DNA of 51,935 nt from contig JBBREH010000004.1 in assembly GCA_038203095.1 (NCBI GenBank), positions 1-51,935 of the forward strand. The letters run 5' to 3'. The position numbers and the translations under genes were made by a program. Shown here piece after piece: positions 30,879-39,286 of the stretch (its first letter is position 1; each line of letters opens with the position of its first letter). Source of the DNA: PALSA-1336 sp038203095. GTDB lineage: Bacteria; Patescibacteriota; Doudnabacteria; UBA920. Under the pieces are notes generated by a model. It was not told the DNA's origin. It saw only the letters and a program-made list of their open reading frames with translations, and ran no database searches.

Positions 30879-31241
30879 TTATTCCACAAATTCTAACAAT
30901 ACTTTTGATGCACCGGCTCCGGGATTATTCAACTTAGTTAAGCGAGTATAACCGCCTTTACGCTCTAAGTATTTAGGACCCAAAACTTCCAACGCTTTTT
31001 TTGCTGCCATTGGAGTAAGTCTAGAAAGCAGCAACCTATTGGTATGAAGCGAGTTGACTTTGGAAAGCGTAACGGCTTTTTCAACATAGGGCTTTACAGC
31101 TCGCGCGTTAGCAAAGCTGGTCTGAATTTTCTCATACAAAATCATGGATGAAGCCAAAGTCCTTAGAAGTTTTCTTCTGTGATCCATACCCTTGCCGAAT
31201 TTTTTTGCTTTTTTATGGCGCATATTGTTTATTACATCCAA
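30879..31241 (-). CDS. rplQ: 50S ribosomal protein bL17
   Basis: A 120-aa bL17: MRHKKAKKFGKGMDHRRKLL near the start, then LASSMILYEKIQTSFANARA and TRLTKLNNPGAGASKVLLEF at the end. Start could be the internal Met at residue 7 (MRHKK), the usual family start; the track to 31241 adds MDVINN. It lies 54 bp after rpoA, as in most bacteria. Confidence 0.94.
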   Translation of the reverse strand: MDVINNMRHKKAKKFGKGMDHRRKLLRTLASSMILYEKIQTSFANARAVKPYVEKAVTLSKVNSLHTNRLLLSRLTPMAAKKALEVLGPKYLERKGGYTRLTKLNNPGAGASKVLLEFVE

Positions 31242-31294
31242 CCTTTAACATGTTACATTTTCACTGCCAAAGGTAATTGTTAAATACTTTCTGA

Positions 31295-32233
31295 CTACCT
31301 TCCAAGGAACTCAAGAATTTCTTTAATTGTTTTATCTCCCAAGCCGCTTAAATTAGAGATCTCTTCACTACTTAAGGCTTGCAAGGCGGTCATTGAATTA
31401 ATACTGTTTTTTTGCAAAGCATTTTTGGCTCGTGTCGATAGCGTGGAAGCCTCAATCTCACTTTCACCAGAACTTTGCCCTGCCGACAACAGCTCTTCAT
31501 CTTGGGTCGAAGGCTCAATTTCTACTACAGGAGCTACAGGCTTGTCGTAATCACTGTTGAACATCATAGTAAAATGGTCTACTAAAATATTGGCGGCAAT
31601 ATCTGTAGTTTCTTGGCCTGTAATGGATCCGTCAGTTTCCATAATTAATTCCAAGCGGTCAAAGTTGGTCAGCTGGCCAACGCGCACGTTAGAAACATCA
31701 AAATGGACAGACTTAACCGGAGTATAAATAGCGTCGATCGCAATCACTCCAACTTCCTGTTTGTGGTTCTCCCGAGCCTCAACCGGCACATATCCCCTGC
31801 CTTGCTCAACTGTTAATTCCATATCAAGCTCTGAAGATTTATTATCGAGCGTGGCGATATGCATGTCTTTATTTATAACCTGTACTTGATCAGTTTCTTT
31901 AATATCAGCCGCGGTCACAACTTTTTCCCCCTTAACTTTAATGCTGACTTTTACCGGCTCAGAGCTAAAGCTTTTCAGCCTTAACAGTTTAAGGTTTAAA
32001 ATAATTTGAATTACATCTTCTTTAACATTCGGGATGGTAGAAAACTCATGATCAACAAACTTAATTTTAACCGAAGTCACAGCCGCCCCGGGCATGGAAG
32101 ACAACAAAACTCTGCGCATGGCATTACCAATAGTAACTCCATAGCCGGGATAAAGAGGCTCGAGAACCAAGCTATATTTATTATTGCCCAAGTCTTGGGC
32201 TTTAATGTGATTTGGTAATGGGATGGCTTGCAT
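31295..32233 (-). CDS. rpoA: RNA polymerase alpha subunit
   Basis: A 312-aa alpha subunit. The N-terminal assembly domain shows LEPLYPGYGVTIGNAMRRVL (22-41) and the dimerisation and beta-contact regions. The C-terminal domain (about 250-312) ends with ISNLSGLGDKTIKEILEFL, a helix-hairpin-helix that binds UP elements. It is of normal length. Its position between rpsD and rplQ is the conserved bacterial order. Confidence 0.97.
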   Translation of the reverse strand: MQAIPLPNHIKAQDLGNNKYSLVLEPLYPGYGVTIGNAMRRVLLSSMPGAAVTSVKIKFVDHEFSTIPNVKEDVIQIILNLKLLRLKSFSSEPVKVSIKVKGEKVVTAADIKETDQVQVINKDMHIATLDNKSSELDMELTVEQGRGYVPVEARENHKQEVGVIAIDAIYTPVKSVHFDVSNVRVGQLTNFDRLELIMETDGSITGQETTDIAANILVDHFTMMFNSDYDKPVAPVVEIEPSTQDEELLSAGQSSGESEIEASTLSTRAKNALQKNSINSMTALQALSSEEISNLSGLGDKTIKEILEFLGR

Positions 32234-32342
32234 ATAATTTGGAATCTTTGACCTTAGACATTTTATATTTTCCGTCGGAGACGGATCCGCCTCTGGCGGA
32301 AACTGTCAAAGGTTAATTGTTAAATGTTAAATATTTTTATTT

Positions 32343-32951
32343 TTATGTTCTGCTATAATGTTCTACAATCAGCTGGGTGTTAATTTCATTACTTACAGAT
32401 TCAACTTCAGGAATACTTAGAACTTTGCCCGAAAGCTGGTCTGAACTTAAAGCTAGCCAATCAGGAGTTTTGTAAGTTTTCATTTTATCCTTTAGTTTTT
32501 CCACATACATTTTCTTCTGCTTTACCGGTCTAAAACCTATTGTGTCTCCAACTTTCACGCTGAAAGAAGCAATGTCAACTTTCTTATTGTTGACCTGAAA
32601 AAATCCATGATTAACTAATTGCCTGGCTTGAGCTCTGGTTTCAGCAAAACCTAATCTAAAAACAATGTTGTCCAGCCTAGATTCCAATAGTTTGAGTAAA
32701 TTTTGACCGGTAACACCGGTTTGCTTCAAAGCTTTCTTAAAATAAATTTCAAATTGGCGCTCCATTACCCCATAGGAAATTTTTGCCTTTTGCTTTTCTC
32801 TTAGCTGGGTACCATATTCACTAAGCCTGACGCGGTTTTGAGCGTGAACACCCGGAGGTCCCGGGCGACGTTTCATAACTTTAGCATCTTTAGCAGTGAA
32901 TGCCATGCCTAGTCTTCTGGCTTTTTTAGCTTTTGGTCCTGTATATCTCAT
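32343..32951 (-). CDS. rpsD: 30S ribosomal protein uS4
   Basis: A 202-aa uS4. It carries RPGPPGVHAQNRVRLSEYGT in the N-terminal part and the S4 RNA-binding domain RLDNIVFRLGFAETRAQARQ (about 92-111) followed by LVNHGFFQVNNKKVDI. No zinc cysteines are present at the N-terminus, so it is the C-minus type. It precedes rpoA in the operon. Confidence 0.96.
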   Translation of the reverse strand: MRYTGPKAKKARRLGMAFTAKDAKVMKRRPGPPGVHAQNRVRLSEYGTQLREKQKAKISYGVMERQFEIYFKKALKQTGVTGQNLLKLLESRLDNIVFRLGFAETRAQARQLVNHGFFQVNNKKVDIASFSVKVGDTIGFRPVKQKKMYVEKLKDKMKTYKTPDWLALSSDQLSGKVLSIPEVESVSNEINTQLIVEHYSRT

Positions 32952-33055
32952 AGTTTAATTTAAATGATTGATCAAGATTGACATGATTGACAAGAATCAA
33001 AGCAGTTATTCTTGTTTGCTCATTCTTTTAATTCTTTTAAATCTTGTCAATTACT

Positions 33056-33517
33056 TTACACTCTCCTTGGTTTCTTTTGCCTGACACCACCGTGAGGCGT
33101 TGGAGTCATATCTTTAATCGATAAAATATTTAAATTACTACCCTGGAGTGCTCTTACTGCCGATTCTCTGCCTGAACCAATCCCTTTAATTTGCACATCA
33201 ATTTCATTTAAGCCTCGTTCTTTTAACCTGGCCAAGACATCTTCCATAGTTCTCTGGCCCGCATAAGGTGTCGATTTTTTTGAGCCTTTAAAACCAATTT
33301 TTCCTGCGCTACTCCAAATTAAAACGTTTCCGGCTAAATCTGTGGCGCAAACTATTGTATTGTTGTAAGTAGAATTTATATAAATCTTTCCTTTAGTAAT
33401 TTTAGCTTTAGATTTCTTTTTCTTGCCAGCCTTTATTTTTGCCGCAACGTCAACTACCGCATCTTTAATAGATGCTTCTGTTGTAGATTGCTTTTCGCTT
33501 GTAGTTGTTTCTTCCAT
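33056..33517 (-). CDS. rpsK: 30S ribosomal protein uS11 with N-terminal extension
   Basis: A 153-aa uS11. The conserved body begins near residue 43 (GKIYINSTYNNTIVCATDLA) and includes GSKKSTPYAGQRTMEDVLAR and the closing DMTPTPHGGVRQKKPRRV. The first 40 residues are a Thr/Ser/Lys-rich extension not found in E. coli S11. A similar extension is present on uS9, so added basic tails may be a habit of this lineage. Confidence 0.95.
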   Translation of the reverse strand: MEETTTSEKQSTTEASIKDAVVDVAAKIKAGKKKKSKAKITKGKIYINSTYNNTIVCATDLAGNVLIWSSAGKIGFKGSKKSTPYAGQRTMEDVLARLKERGLNEIDVQIKGIGSGRESAVRALQGSNLNILSIKDMTPTPHGGVRQKKPRRV

Positions 33518-33599
33518 AAATCACTAATTGACTCTAATAATTACTAATGGGCACGGATTCGTGTTAATCCGTTGCAGTTTCCGTATTTATCTGTCTTGT

Positions 33600-33989
33600 T
33601 TAGGTTTTCTCTGATGCGTTCTTTCTACCGCTACCGGCAGTTTTACGGACATTGCCACGGCGAGTGCGCGAGTTAGTCTTGGTTCTTTGTCCCCTTACAG
33701 GTAACCCTCTAATATGGCGAATGCCTCGGTAACTTTGAATTTCTTTCAAACGTTTAATATTAAGCAACACTTGTTGTCTTAATTCGCCTTCCACTTTGAA
33801 GCTTTTTTCAATATACTCTCTAATTCGATTTAGCTCAGGCTCTGATAAATCTTTTGTCCGCTTATTTGGATCAACGTTGGTTGCGGCCAGAATTTTTTTT
33901 GACAGTGTTAAACCAACGCCAAAAATATAGGGCAAAGCCGCTTCAATTCTTTTTTCACTGGGAATATTAACACCTGCGATACGAGCCAT
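33600..33989 (-). CDS. rpsM: 30S ribosomal protein uS13
   Basis: A 129-aa uS13 with ARIAGVNIPSEKRIEAALPY at the start, the helix-turn GVGLTLSKKILAATNVDPN, and the tail RGLPVRGQRTKTNSRTRRGN, which contacts the P-site tRNA. Normal length; next to rpsK as expected. Confidence 0.96.
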   Translation of the reverse strand: MARIAGVNIPSEKRIEAALPYIFGVGLTLSKKILAATNVDPNKRTKDLSEPELNRIREYIEKSFKVEGELRQQVLLNIKRLKEIQSYRGIRHIRGLPVRGQRTKTNSRTRRGNVRKTAGSGRKNASEKT

Positions 33990-34075
33990 ATTAGAAAATC
34001 TTTTAGCTTTAATCTTTGATCCTTAACATATTAGGCTTTTGCCGTTAAGGATTAACGATAAAGGATTAAGGATAA

Positions 34076-34189
34076 TTAACCCTGTCTTTGCTTATGTTTG
34101 GGGGTTTCGCAAATAACATAAATCCTGCCAAATCGTCTTACGATTTTGCATTTCTTGCACATAGGTTTTACTGAAGCTCTGACTTTCAT
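34076..34189 (-). CDS. rpmJ: 50S ribosomal protein bL36
   Basis: A 37-aa bL36, too short for many gene callers. It starts MKVRASVKPMCKKCKIVRRF and ends with HKQRQG. The zinc ligands CKKC, a later Cys (YVIC) and His (KHKQRQG) are intact, so this is the zinc-binding form. It lies between infA and rpsM, its conserved place. Confidence 0.95.
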   Translation of the reverse strand: MKVRASVKPMCKKCKIVRRFGRIYVICETPKHKQRQG

Positions 34190-34279
34190 AGGTTGATTTA
34201 AATAATTTAAATAATTGACATCAATAAACTGCAATAATTCTTGTCATTCTTTTAAATCGTGTCAATCTTGTCAATTCAC

Positions 34280-34528
34280 TTACCTCATTCTCCTGGTTAT
34301 CCTGCCCTTGCTCAAGTCGTAAGGGGTCATTTCTATTACTACGCGATCTCCGGGCATTACCTTTATCATGTTCACGCGCATCTTACCGGCCAAGTGGCCA
34401 ATTACCGTTTGCCCCGAATCGAGTTGGACACGAAAAATAGCATTAGGCAAATTCTCTGTAACTTTGCCCTCAAGTTCAATCACATCTTTTTTACCAGACT
34501 GCCCAGAGTCTTGATTACTGAAATTCAA
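34280..34528 (-). CDS. infA: translation initiation factor IF-1
   Basis: An 82-aa OB-fold protein. The core DVIELEGKVTENLPNAIFRV and GHLAGKMRVNMIKVMPGDRV, followed by MTPYDLSKGRITRR, is typical IF-1. A 14-residue Ser/Gln-rich lead is extra. It binds the A site of the 30S subunit. It appears to be the first gene of the ribosomal block here. Confidence 0.95.
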   Translation of the reverse strand: MNFSNQDSGQSGKKDVIELEGKVTENLPNAIFRVQLDSGQTVIGHLAGKMRVNMIKVMPGDRVVIEMTPYDLSKGRITRRMR

Positions 34529-34642
34529 AGTGTTTACCTAAAATAAATTATCTTTCGCTATTTTAACACTTCCCTTATTTTCTGTCAACAAAAGATTAGA
34601 CTCTTTTTCATGGGTGCAAAAATAGCCTATAAATAAGAGGTT

Positions 34643-36457
34643 TTACTCACTTAGTGCCACGTCTTTACCGATTGTTACATTAATTTTGCTAGCAAATTTT
34701 GGAAATTTAGTCTGCCAAGCAGGAGCCAGGATTATGTCAACCCGGTCAATCTCAGCTTTCGACCTCAGAATTTCATTAACTTCGCTTTGAGTTTTACCCA
34801 CCAGTTCAGGTGCGATATTTTTTAGGTCAATATTATAAACTGCCTGACCTTCAAAATGGACATTTAGCACTACTAACGAATTAGCTTGGTCAAAGCTTTT
34901 AGCCTTGTAATCAGTTTGGTCAGGGTTCTTCGCTTCCAAAGTTTTATTAGAGGATAAAGTCTGATTAATGCGCTGAAAAATTAAGGTAGCCATATCCTCC
35001 TTTTTAAAAGCCAACCCCGAAATCTTAGCTGACAGTGAGGCTGTAAAACTCGGGGTTTGAGTCCCGGTCGGGTTATCAGAGGCAAATTGGGCTGAGTCTT
35101 CAATAAAAGCCTTATCGGCCAAAATCAATCCACTTTGCGCAAGCTTCTGTCGTACCTGTTCTAACCCCCGGGCTTCAAGCGTACTTTTTGCCAAGTTGAC
35201 ATCGTCTTGCGAAATTACCGAAAGATACCGGGTTGTTCCGCCTGTAATTTCAGTGTCAGTTTTGGCGTATAAAAACTGGGGCCGGCTACCAAAAACCTGG
35301 TTTGCAATTTCAACACGGGTGCCCGCAGGCAAATTGGAATCTTCCCCACCCTGAACCGCTACAATACCAACCGATTCTGCCAAAGAGCTTACATCAACTT
35401 CCTTGGTCTGGGAATTTTTATAAACCGTTGGCTTAAGACCACTAATGTCATCGGTTAAATTATAAGATCTTCCACCAACCGAAAGAATTGTCGTACCGGC
35501 TTTTAAATTTAATGGGGCTTTGGTAAAATTATAAATTTTAACAGTGCCGGATGACTTATTACCCACCTGCTTTTTACCCTGGCTGGAAAATTTATCACTA
35601 ATATTTATGCTTTCTTCAATTTTAATCCCCGGCAAAGTCAACTTAACCGGGTCAGCGCTTTTAATGCTTGGACTAAGACTAATTTCCATATCACGGGTGA
35701 CCGGTTCAGACTTTGGGTAAACAACCACTGTTGCCTTAGGTAAAACAAAATAAACTAAAACCAATACGGCTACCGACAAAACCACAAAAAGACCGGTAAC
35801 GGTTTTAGCAATATAAGACTTGCCTTCTTCGGGAAAAACGGCCGGCCTTTCAACCGGAGCAAAAAAAGTTTCCGTAACATTCACAGCTTCCGTAAGAGCT
35901 AGGGCCGGAACTGATTTTGAAATAACTCGGCCTGAATGTTCAATGGTATTTGAAACGTTTAAGGCTTTTTTGGCGGAACTAATTTTATCTGCAAATATCT
36001 TTGTTTGAAGATGCCCAGTCTTAACTTGTGTATGAATTTTATTCTGCGAAATCAGCCCTGACTGATTAGGCTTTTTTACCGATTCAGATACCAGTGCCAA
36101 ATTCAACGGGTCGGACTTAGTAATTACTGCTGACTCAATTTTTTTTTCCGGAGAGTGAAGTTTTTTGATATCTGAAAAGGATGATGTATTCGGAGACTTT
36201 GATAAAAATTTTATATCAAAACCCGCCTCTTTTGCGTAAAGCTGGCCCTTTTCATCCATCGTTAAAACAGAAACTTCTTTGCCCAGTATGTCCGCCTGCT
36301 TTTTTAGCAGCCGCAAATTAATACTGTCGGAAAACAAGAAGCAACGCTTTGGGCAGACCAAAACCACCTGTCTTGCGGACTGGTGCTTAAGACGAGTGAC
36401 AATTTTAGAAACATCGTCTTCAAGATTTATGTAAATGCTGGGCACCGCTGTAGCCAT
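34643..36457 (-). CDS. large single-span membrane protein of Patescibacteria type
   Basis: A 604-aa protein. The N-terminal 75 residues form an alpha/beta domain (VVLVCPKRCFLFSDSINLRL ... LGKEVSVLTMDEKGQLYAKE). A polar linker follows, then one membrane helix near residues 222-243 (TVTGLFVVLSVAVLVLVYFV). The external part (about 245-604) is beta-rich, with repeated strands such as GTVKIYNFTKAPLNLKAGTT, and recalls baseplate-J-like regions of CPR proteins. Function is unknown. The layout suggests a cytoplasmic sensor domain coupled to an external domain. Confidence 0.75.
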   Translation of the reverse strand: MATAVPSIYINLEDDVSKIVTRLKHQSARQVVLVCPKRCFLFSDSINLRLLKKQADILGKEVSVLTMDEKGQLYAKEAGFDIKFLSKSPNTSSFSDIKKLHSPEKKIESAVITKSDPLNLALVSESVKKPNQSGLISQNKIHTQVKTGHLQTKIFADKISSAKKALNVSNTIEHSGRVISKSVPALALTEAVNVTETFFAPVERPAVFPEEGKSYIAKTVTGLFVVLSVAVLVLVYFVLPKATVVVYPKSEPVTRDMEISLSPSIKSADPVKLTLPGIKIEESINISDKFSSQGKKQVGNKSSGTVKIYNFTKAPLNLKAGTTILSVGGRSYNLTDDISGLKPTVYKNSQTKEVDVSSLAESVGIVAVQGGEDSNLPAGTRVEIANQVFGSRPQFLYAKTDTEITGGTTRYLSVISQDDVNLAKSTLEARGLEQVRQKLAQSGLILADKAFIEDSAQFASDNPTGTQTPSFTASLSAKISGLAFKKEDMATLIFQRINQTLSSNKTLEAKNPDQTDYKAKSFDQANSLVVLNVHFEGQAVYNIDLKNIAPELVGKTQSEVNEILRSKAEIDRVDIILAPAWQTKFPKFASKINVTIGKDVALSE

Positions 36458-36515
36458 AAAAAATCCTGTCTGCCTTATTGTATGCTAAATATGCAGCTTT
36501 TTCAACAACACAAAG

Positions 36516-37682
36516 CTACGTAAGCCCTTTAAAAGCCAATCTTTTGTTAAATGAGATTGATTTGCTAGCCTCCACCTGTGGTTGGTCAAATGGGTCTACA
36601 TTTCTCAGTAATGATGAATAAACCGCAAACAACTGCCAAAATGCAAGTAATTGACCAATTTCGGATGGGCTAAAACCTTCAACGGAAAGATGCAGTAGCG
36701 GGATACCTGAAATCCGAGCATTCTCCATAGTAGCGGCTGCTTCAAACTCCATTGCTTTTTCCAAAGGCACTTTGCTGATATCCGCCAAATGATGACCTTT
36801 AACCTGGACTGAAAGCAGTCCAGTTGCAAATACATTTTGGGTAGGGTGATTAAACTGATTTACTGTAGTAAATATTCCGCAAATATTTTTTATCCCGCCA
36901 AAGAACCTCTGGTTGGTGTGGTGCTGACTCTCCGGCGCTTCGTGAGCAAAATAGGTCTGGCCTTTGCCTTCTTTACCAAAACTTTCATGGCACAGCTGAA
37001 CTATCACGTTGCTCATAGCAAAAAGCGCGCGCGAATAAAAAGGCATGAATACATCTACAAAACCTTTTTGCTCAAGCTGAAATAAAACCGAAGCAGTTTT
37101 CCAGGCTAAATTATCTTTTCGATAAAGCCGGTAAAATGCCTCGGCAGCATTAAAAAGTTTTTCCGCATCCAGACCGCACAAAGCCGCTGGCAATAGCCCG
37201 ACTTCGGTAAAACCGGTGTAGCGACCTCCGATAATAGGGTGCAAAATAATTTTTGCGTTCAATTTTTCGCCTATAGCGCGAAGCGAGCTAGATTTACCTG
37301 TAATAATTAGCAAAGGAAAGTCTACAAACATATTAAGCGCCTCAATTTGCGTCGTTGTCTCGCCGGATTTGGAAATGGCGATAACTAGTGTATTTTGGGG
37401 ATTTAATTTTTGCCTGAGTTCAAAAATATAATCCGGATCCACCGTAGACAAAAAATAAACTTTTTTTATTACCTGCTCTTTTAGCGCGTGATAAAACCCA
37501 TAAAAAGAAGTAATACTGCCTCCATGGCCGATAATTAAAATATTTGGATATTGTCCATATTCGCTAGCCAATTTTTTCATCAACTCAAAATCCGGCCGGT
37601 ATAAAATAAACTCCGGCTCGGGTGGCAAAGCAATACTCGCTATGTCGATTGGCTTGGGACAGTTGTAAAATTCTAGTTTCAT
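36516..37682 (-). CDS. pgi: glucose-6-phosphate isomerase
   Basis: A 388-aa SIS-fold isomerase interconverting glucose-6-phosphate and fructose-6-phosphate. Visible: ILIIGHGGSITSFYGFYHAL (about 48-67), VIAISKSGETTTQIEALNMF (first SIS motif, about 99-118), HEAPESQHHTNQRFFGG, and the C-terminal NVDPFDQPQVEASKSISFNK (about 361-380) with the catalytic lysine region. It is shorter than E. coli Pgi. A bifunctional phosphoglucose/phosphomannose isomerase is the alternative. Confidence 0.85.
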   Translation of the reverse strand: MKLEFYNCPKPIDIASIALPPEPEFILYRPDFELMKKLASEYGQYPNILIIGHGGSITSFYGFYHALKEQVIKKVYFLSTVDPDYIFELRQKLNPQNTLVIAISKSGETTTQIEALNMFVDFPLLIITGKSSSLRAIGEKLNAKIILHPIIGGRYTGFTEVGLLPAALCGLDAEKLFNAAEAFYRLYRKDNLAWKTASVLFQLEQKGFVDVFMPFYSRALFAMSNVIVQLCHESFGKEGKGQTYFAHEAPESQHHTNQRFFGGIKNICGIFTTVNQFNHPTQNVFATGLLSVQVKGHHLADISKVPLEKAMEFEAAATMENARISGIPLLHLSVEGFSPSEIGQLLAFWQLFAVYSSLLRNVDPFDQPQVEASKSISFNKRLAFKGLT

Positions 37683-37750
37683 AGTTTTGCAGTCATTCCT
37701 CTCCTATTTATAGAACTTTTAAATTTCAAATTGTTATAAATATAACTCAG

Positions 37751-37800
37751 ACTAGCCTCCCCTAGCCCCTCCTTTGAAAAGGAGGGAAATACTGCACTAG
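37751..37800. repeat. intergenic CTCCTTT/AAAGGAG repeat
   Basis: Contains CCCCTCCTTTGAAAAGGAGGG, the same theme as the in-frame repeats at 25609-25667 and 45062-45165, here between genes and bounded by ACTAG/CTAG. Confidence 0.6.
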
Positions 37801-37823
37801 GTTAAACCTGAAGGGCTTAAATT

Positions 37824-38180
37824 CTATTGATTTTCAACTTTTGCATAGTGCGTATTCCTGGCCGCCAGAGCAAACTGCATAAAATAGTCATTCAAAAACT
37901 TTTCATCGCTCCCATACTCATTATCCCCCGCTAAAAAATCACAAACTATTTCCCGCGCGCGGGCAATTTCTTTCAACTGTGATAATTTCCAACGTTTGTC
38001 TTCCAAAGTTAAATCAAATAATTCTAACCCCCGATAAAAAGCTTTTTTACTTTCTTCTGTATTCCCATCGCTTTTACTGTAAATAGCTCGCTCAACTTCT
38101 GAGCCAATATTTCCCAACTGTTCAGCTAGGCTAAACCGAGACCACCTGCCAGATGCCAAAGTTTTATTCTGAATACTCAT
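37824..38180 (-). CDS. conserved CPR protein paired with DUF5674
   Basis: A 118-aa helical protein beginning MSIQNKTLASGRWSRFSLAE, with EQLGNIGSEVERAI and KAFYRGLELFDLTLEDKRW. I recall similar proteins in many Patescibacteria genomes but know no assigned function. It starts right after the stop of the DUF5674 gene (38181), so the two are translated as a unit. A toxin-antitoxin role is a guess. Confidence 0.7.
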   Translation of the reverse strand: MSIQNKTLASGRWSRFSLAEQLGNIGSEVERAIYSKSDGNTEESKKAFYRGLELFDLTLEDKRWKLSQLKEIARAREIVCDFLAGDNEYGSDEKFLNDYFMQFALAARNTHYAKVENQ

Positions 38181-38528
38181 TTATGTAACTAGATTATTTA
38201 CAATTTCTATAATTTTTTTCTTAACTTCTTCATCTTGCACAAATCTGGAGTGATTATCCTGGCTTGGCCGAACATTTATCATTGAATGAAATTGTATCCA
38301 AGACTCTCTTGGCTGGTCAAAATGAATATTAAAACCCCAGAGTTCCCTTTGGTTGGAACCATCGTCAAGAAGCACAGCCTCTTCGTCCGAATGCAGTTCT
38401 CCGCCCACAGCTATTACGCCTCGCTCAACATCGGCCACAGCCTTTACCATATCGCCGTACCATTCCTTGGCAACAGACTTAAGCTCGTCCAGACTAATTT
38501 TTTCTTTAATAATTTTAATGCCGTCCAT
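38181..38528 (-). CDS. DUF5674 family protein
   Basis: A 115-aa protein with the DUF5674 pattern: IKIIKEKISLDELKSVAKEW at the start, MVKAVADVERGVIAVGGELH (about 28-47) with HSDEEAVLLDDGS, and SMINVRPSQDNHSRFVQDEE near the end. Acidic and histidine residues cluster around GELHSDEE. Function is unknown. Confidence 0.82.
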   Translation of the reverse strand: MDGIKIIKEKISLDELKSVAKEWYGDMVKAVADVERGVIAVGGELHSDEEAVLLDDGSNQRELWGFNIHFDQPRESWIQFHSMINVRPSQDNHSRFVQDEEVKKKIIEIVNNLVT

Positions 38529-38586
38529 AAATTTTTGAGTAAAATATTCCTCTGCTTTACGGTATTATCGTTTTTGGTTAAATGAG

Positions 38587-39285
38587 TTAAATTTTATTGT
38601 CCACTTTGATTATTTTATTTAAAAAATCTTTATATATTTTCTCTTTTTCCAAACCATCTTCATCAAATTTTGGTTTTGATTTATTAATATAGTCAATATA
38701 GGGCTTATAAGCGCAAAAAATAAAAATTGAATTTCGGTTAGCTTCTAATCCAAATGGGCCAATCTCGGATTTTAGATCAAGCAAAGCCTCCATCATGTCC
38801 GGACTTAACATGTAAAACTGCGCCTCGTGTTCGGTTTTAAAAAATTCAAATTCCTTATTGAAAACCTGGTAATCAAGTTCTGCCTTAACAAGTTTAGTAC
38901 GAAAATGATTCAAAAGAACTATAGGTAAATCTGTTGAGAGAATTTCCATTTTCCTGGCCTTATCTAAATTCTCTATTTCGACCGCCAATAAATGGGTTTT
39001 AAAAGAATGTACAACCTCATAGAGTTTAAACATCCGAAACTGAAAGCAGCCTTTAATAAAACTTAGTTGGGCTAAATTTGTCTGGGTTTGAAAAAATAGA
39101 TACTTCTGTTTTAACAATTTGGTATCATCACCCTCATAAGGAACGCAAAAATCCCAACTGTTCCGGTGTATAATTTCGCGGTTGCGATAATCGGTATATG
39201 TACTCGTCAAGCGATGCCAAAATAAAATAGCTCCTGCGCCCAAAATTGAAAAAAAGATAATTTTTAAACTATCAAAAAAGTCCAT
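38587..39285 (-). CDS. hypothetical membrane-anchored protein
   Basis: A 232-aa protein with one N-terminal membrane helix (about residues 7-24, LKIIFFSILGAGAILFW) and a long, mostly helical cytoplasmic part with many charged residues (e.g. FKTHLLAVEIENLDKARKME). No domain is recognised. It begins 1 bp after the alaS stop, so it is co-transcribed with alaS. Confidence 0.7.
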   Translation of the reverse strand: MDFFDSLKIIFFSILGAGAILFWHRLTSTYTDYRNREIIHRNSWDFCVPYEGDDTKLLKQKYLFFQTQTNLAQLSFIKGCFQFRMFKLYEVVHSFKTHLLAVEIENLDKARKMEILSTDLPIVLLNHFRTKLVKAELDYQVFNKEFEFFKTEHEAQFYMLSPDMMEALLDLKSEIGPFGLEANRNSIFIFCAYKPYIDYINKSKPKFDEDGLEKEKIYKDFLNKIIKVDNKI

Positions 39286-39286
39286 T

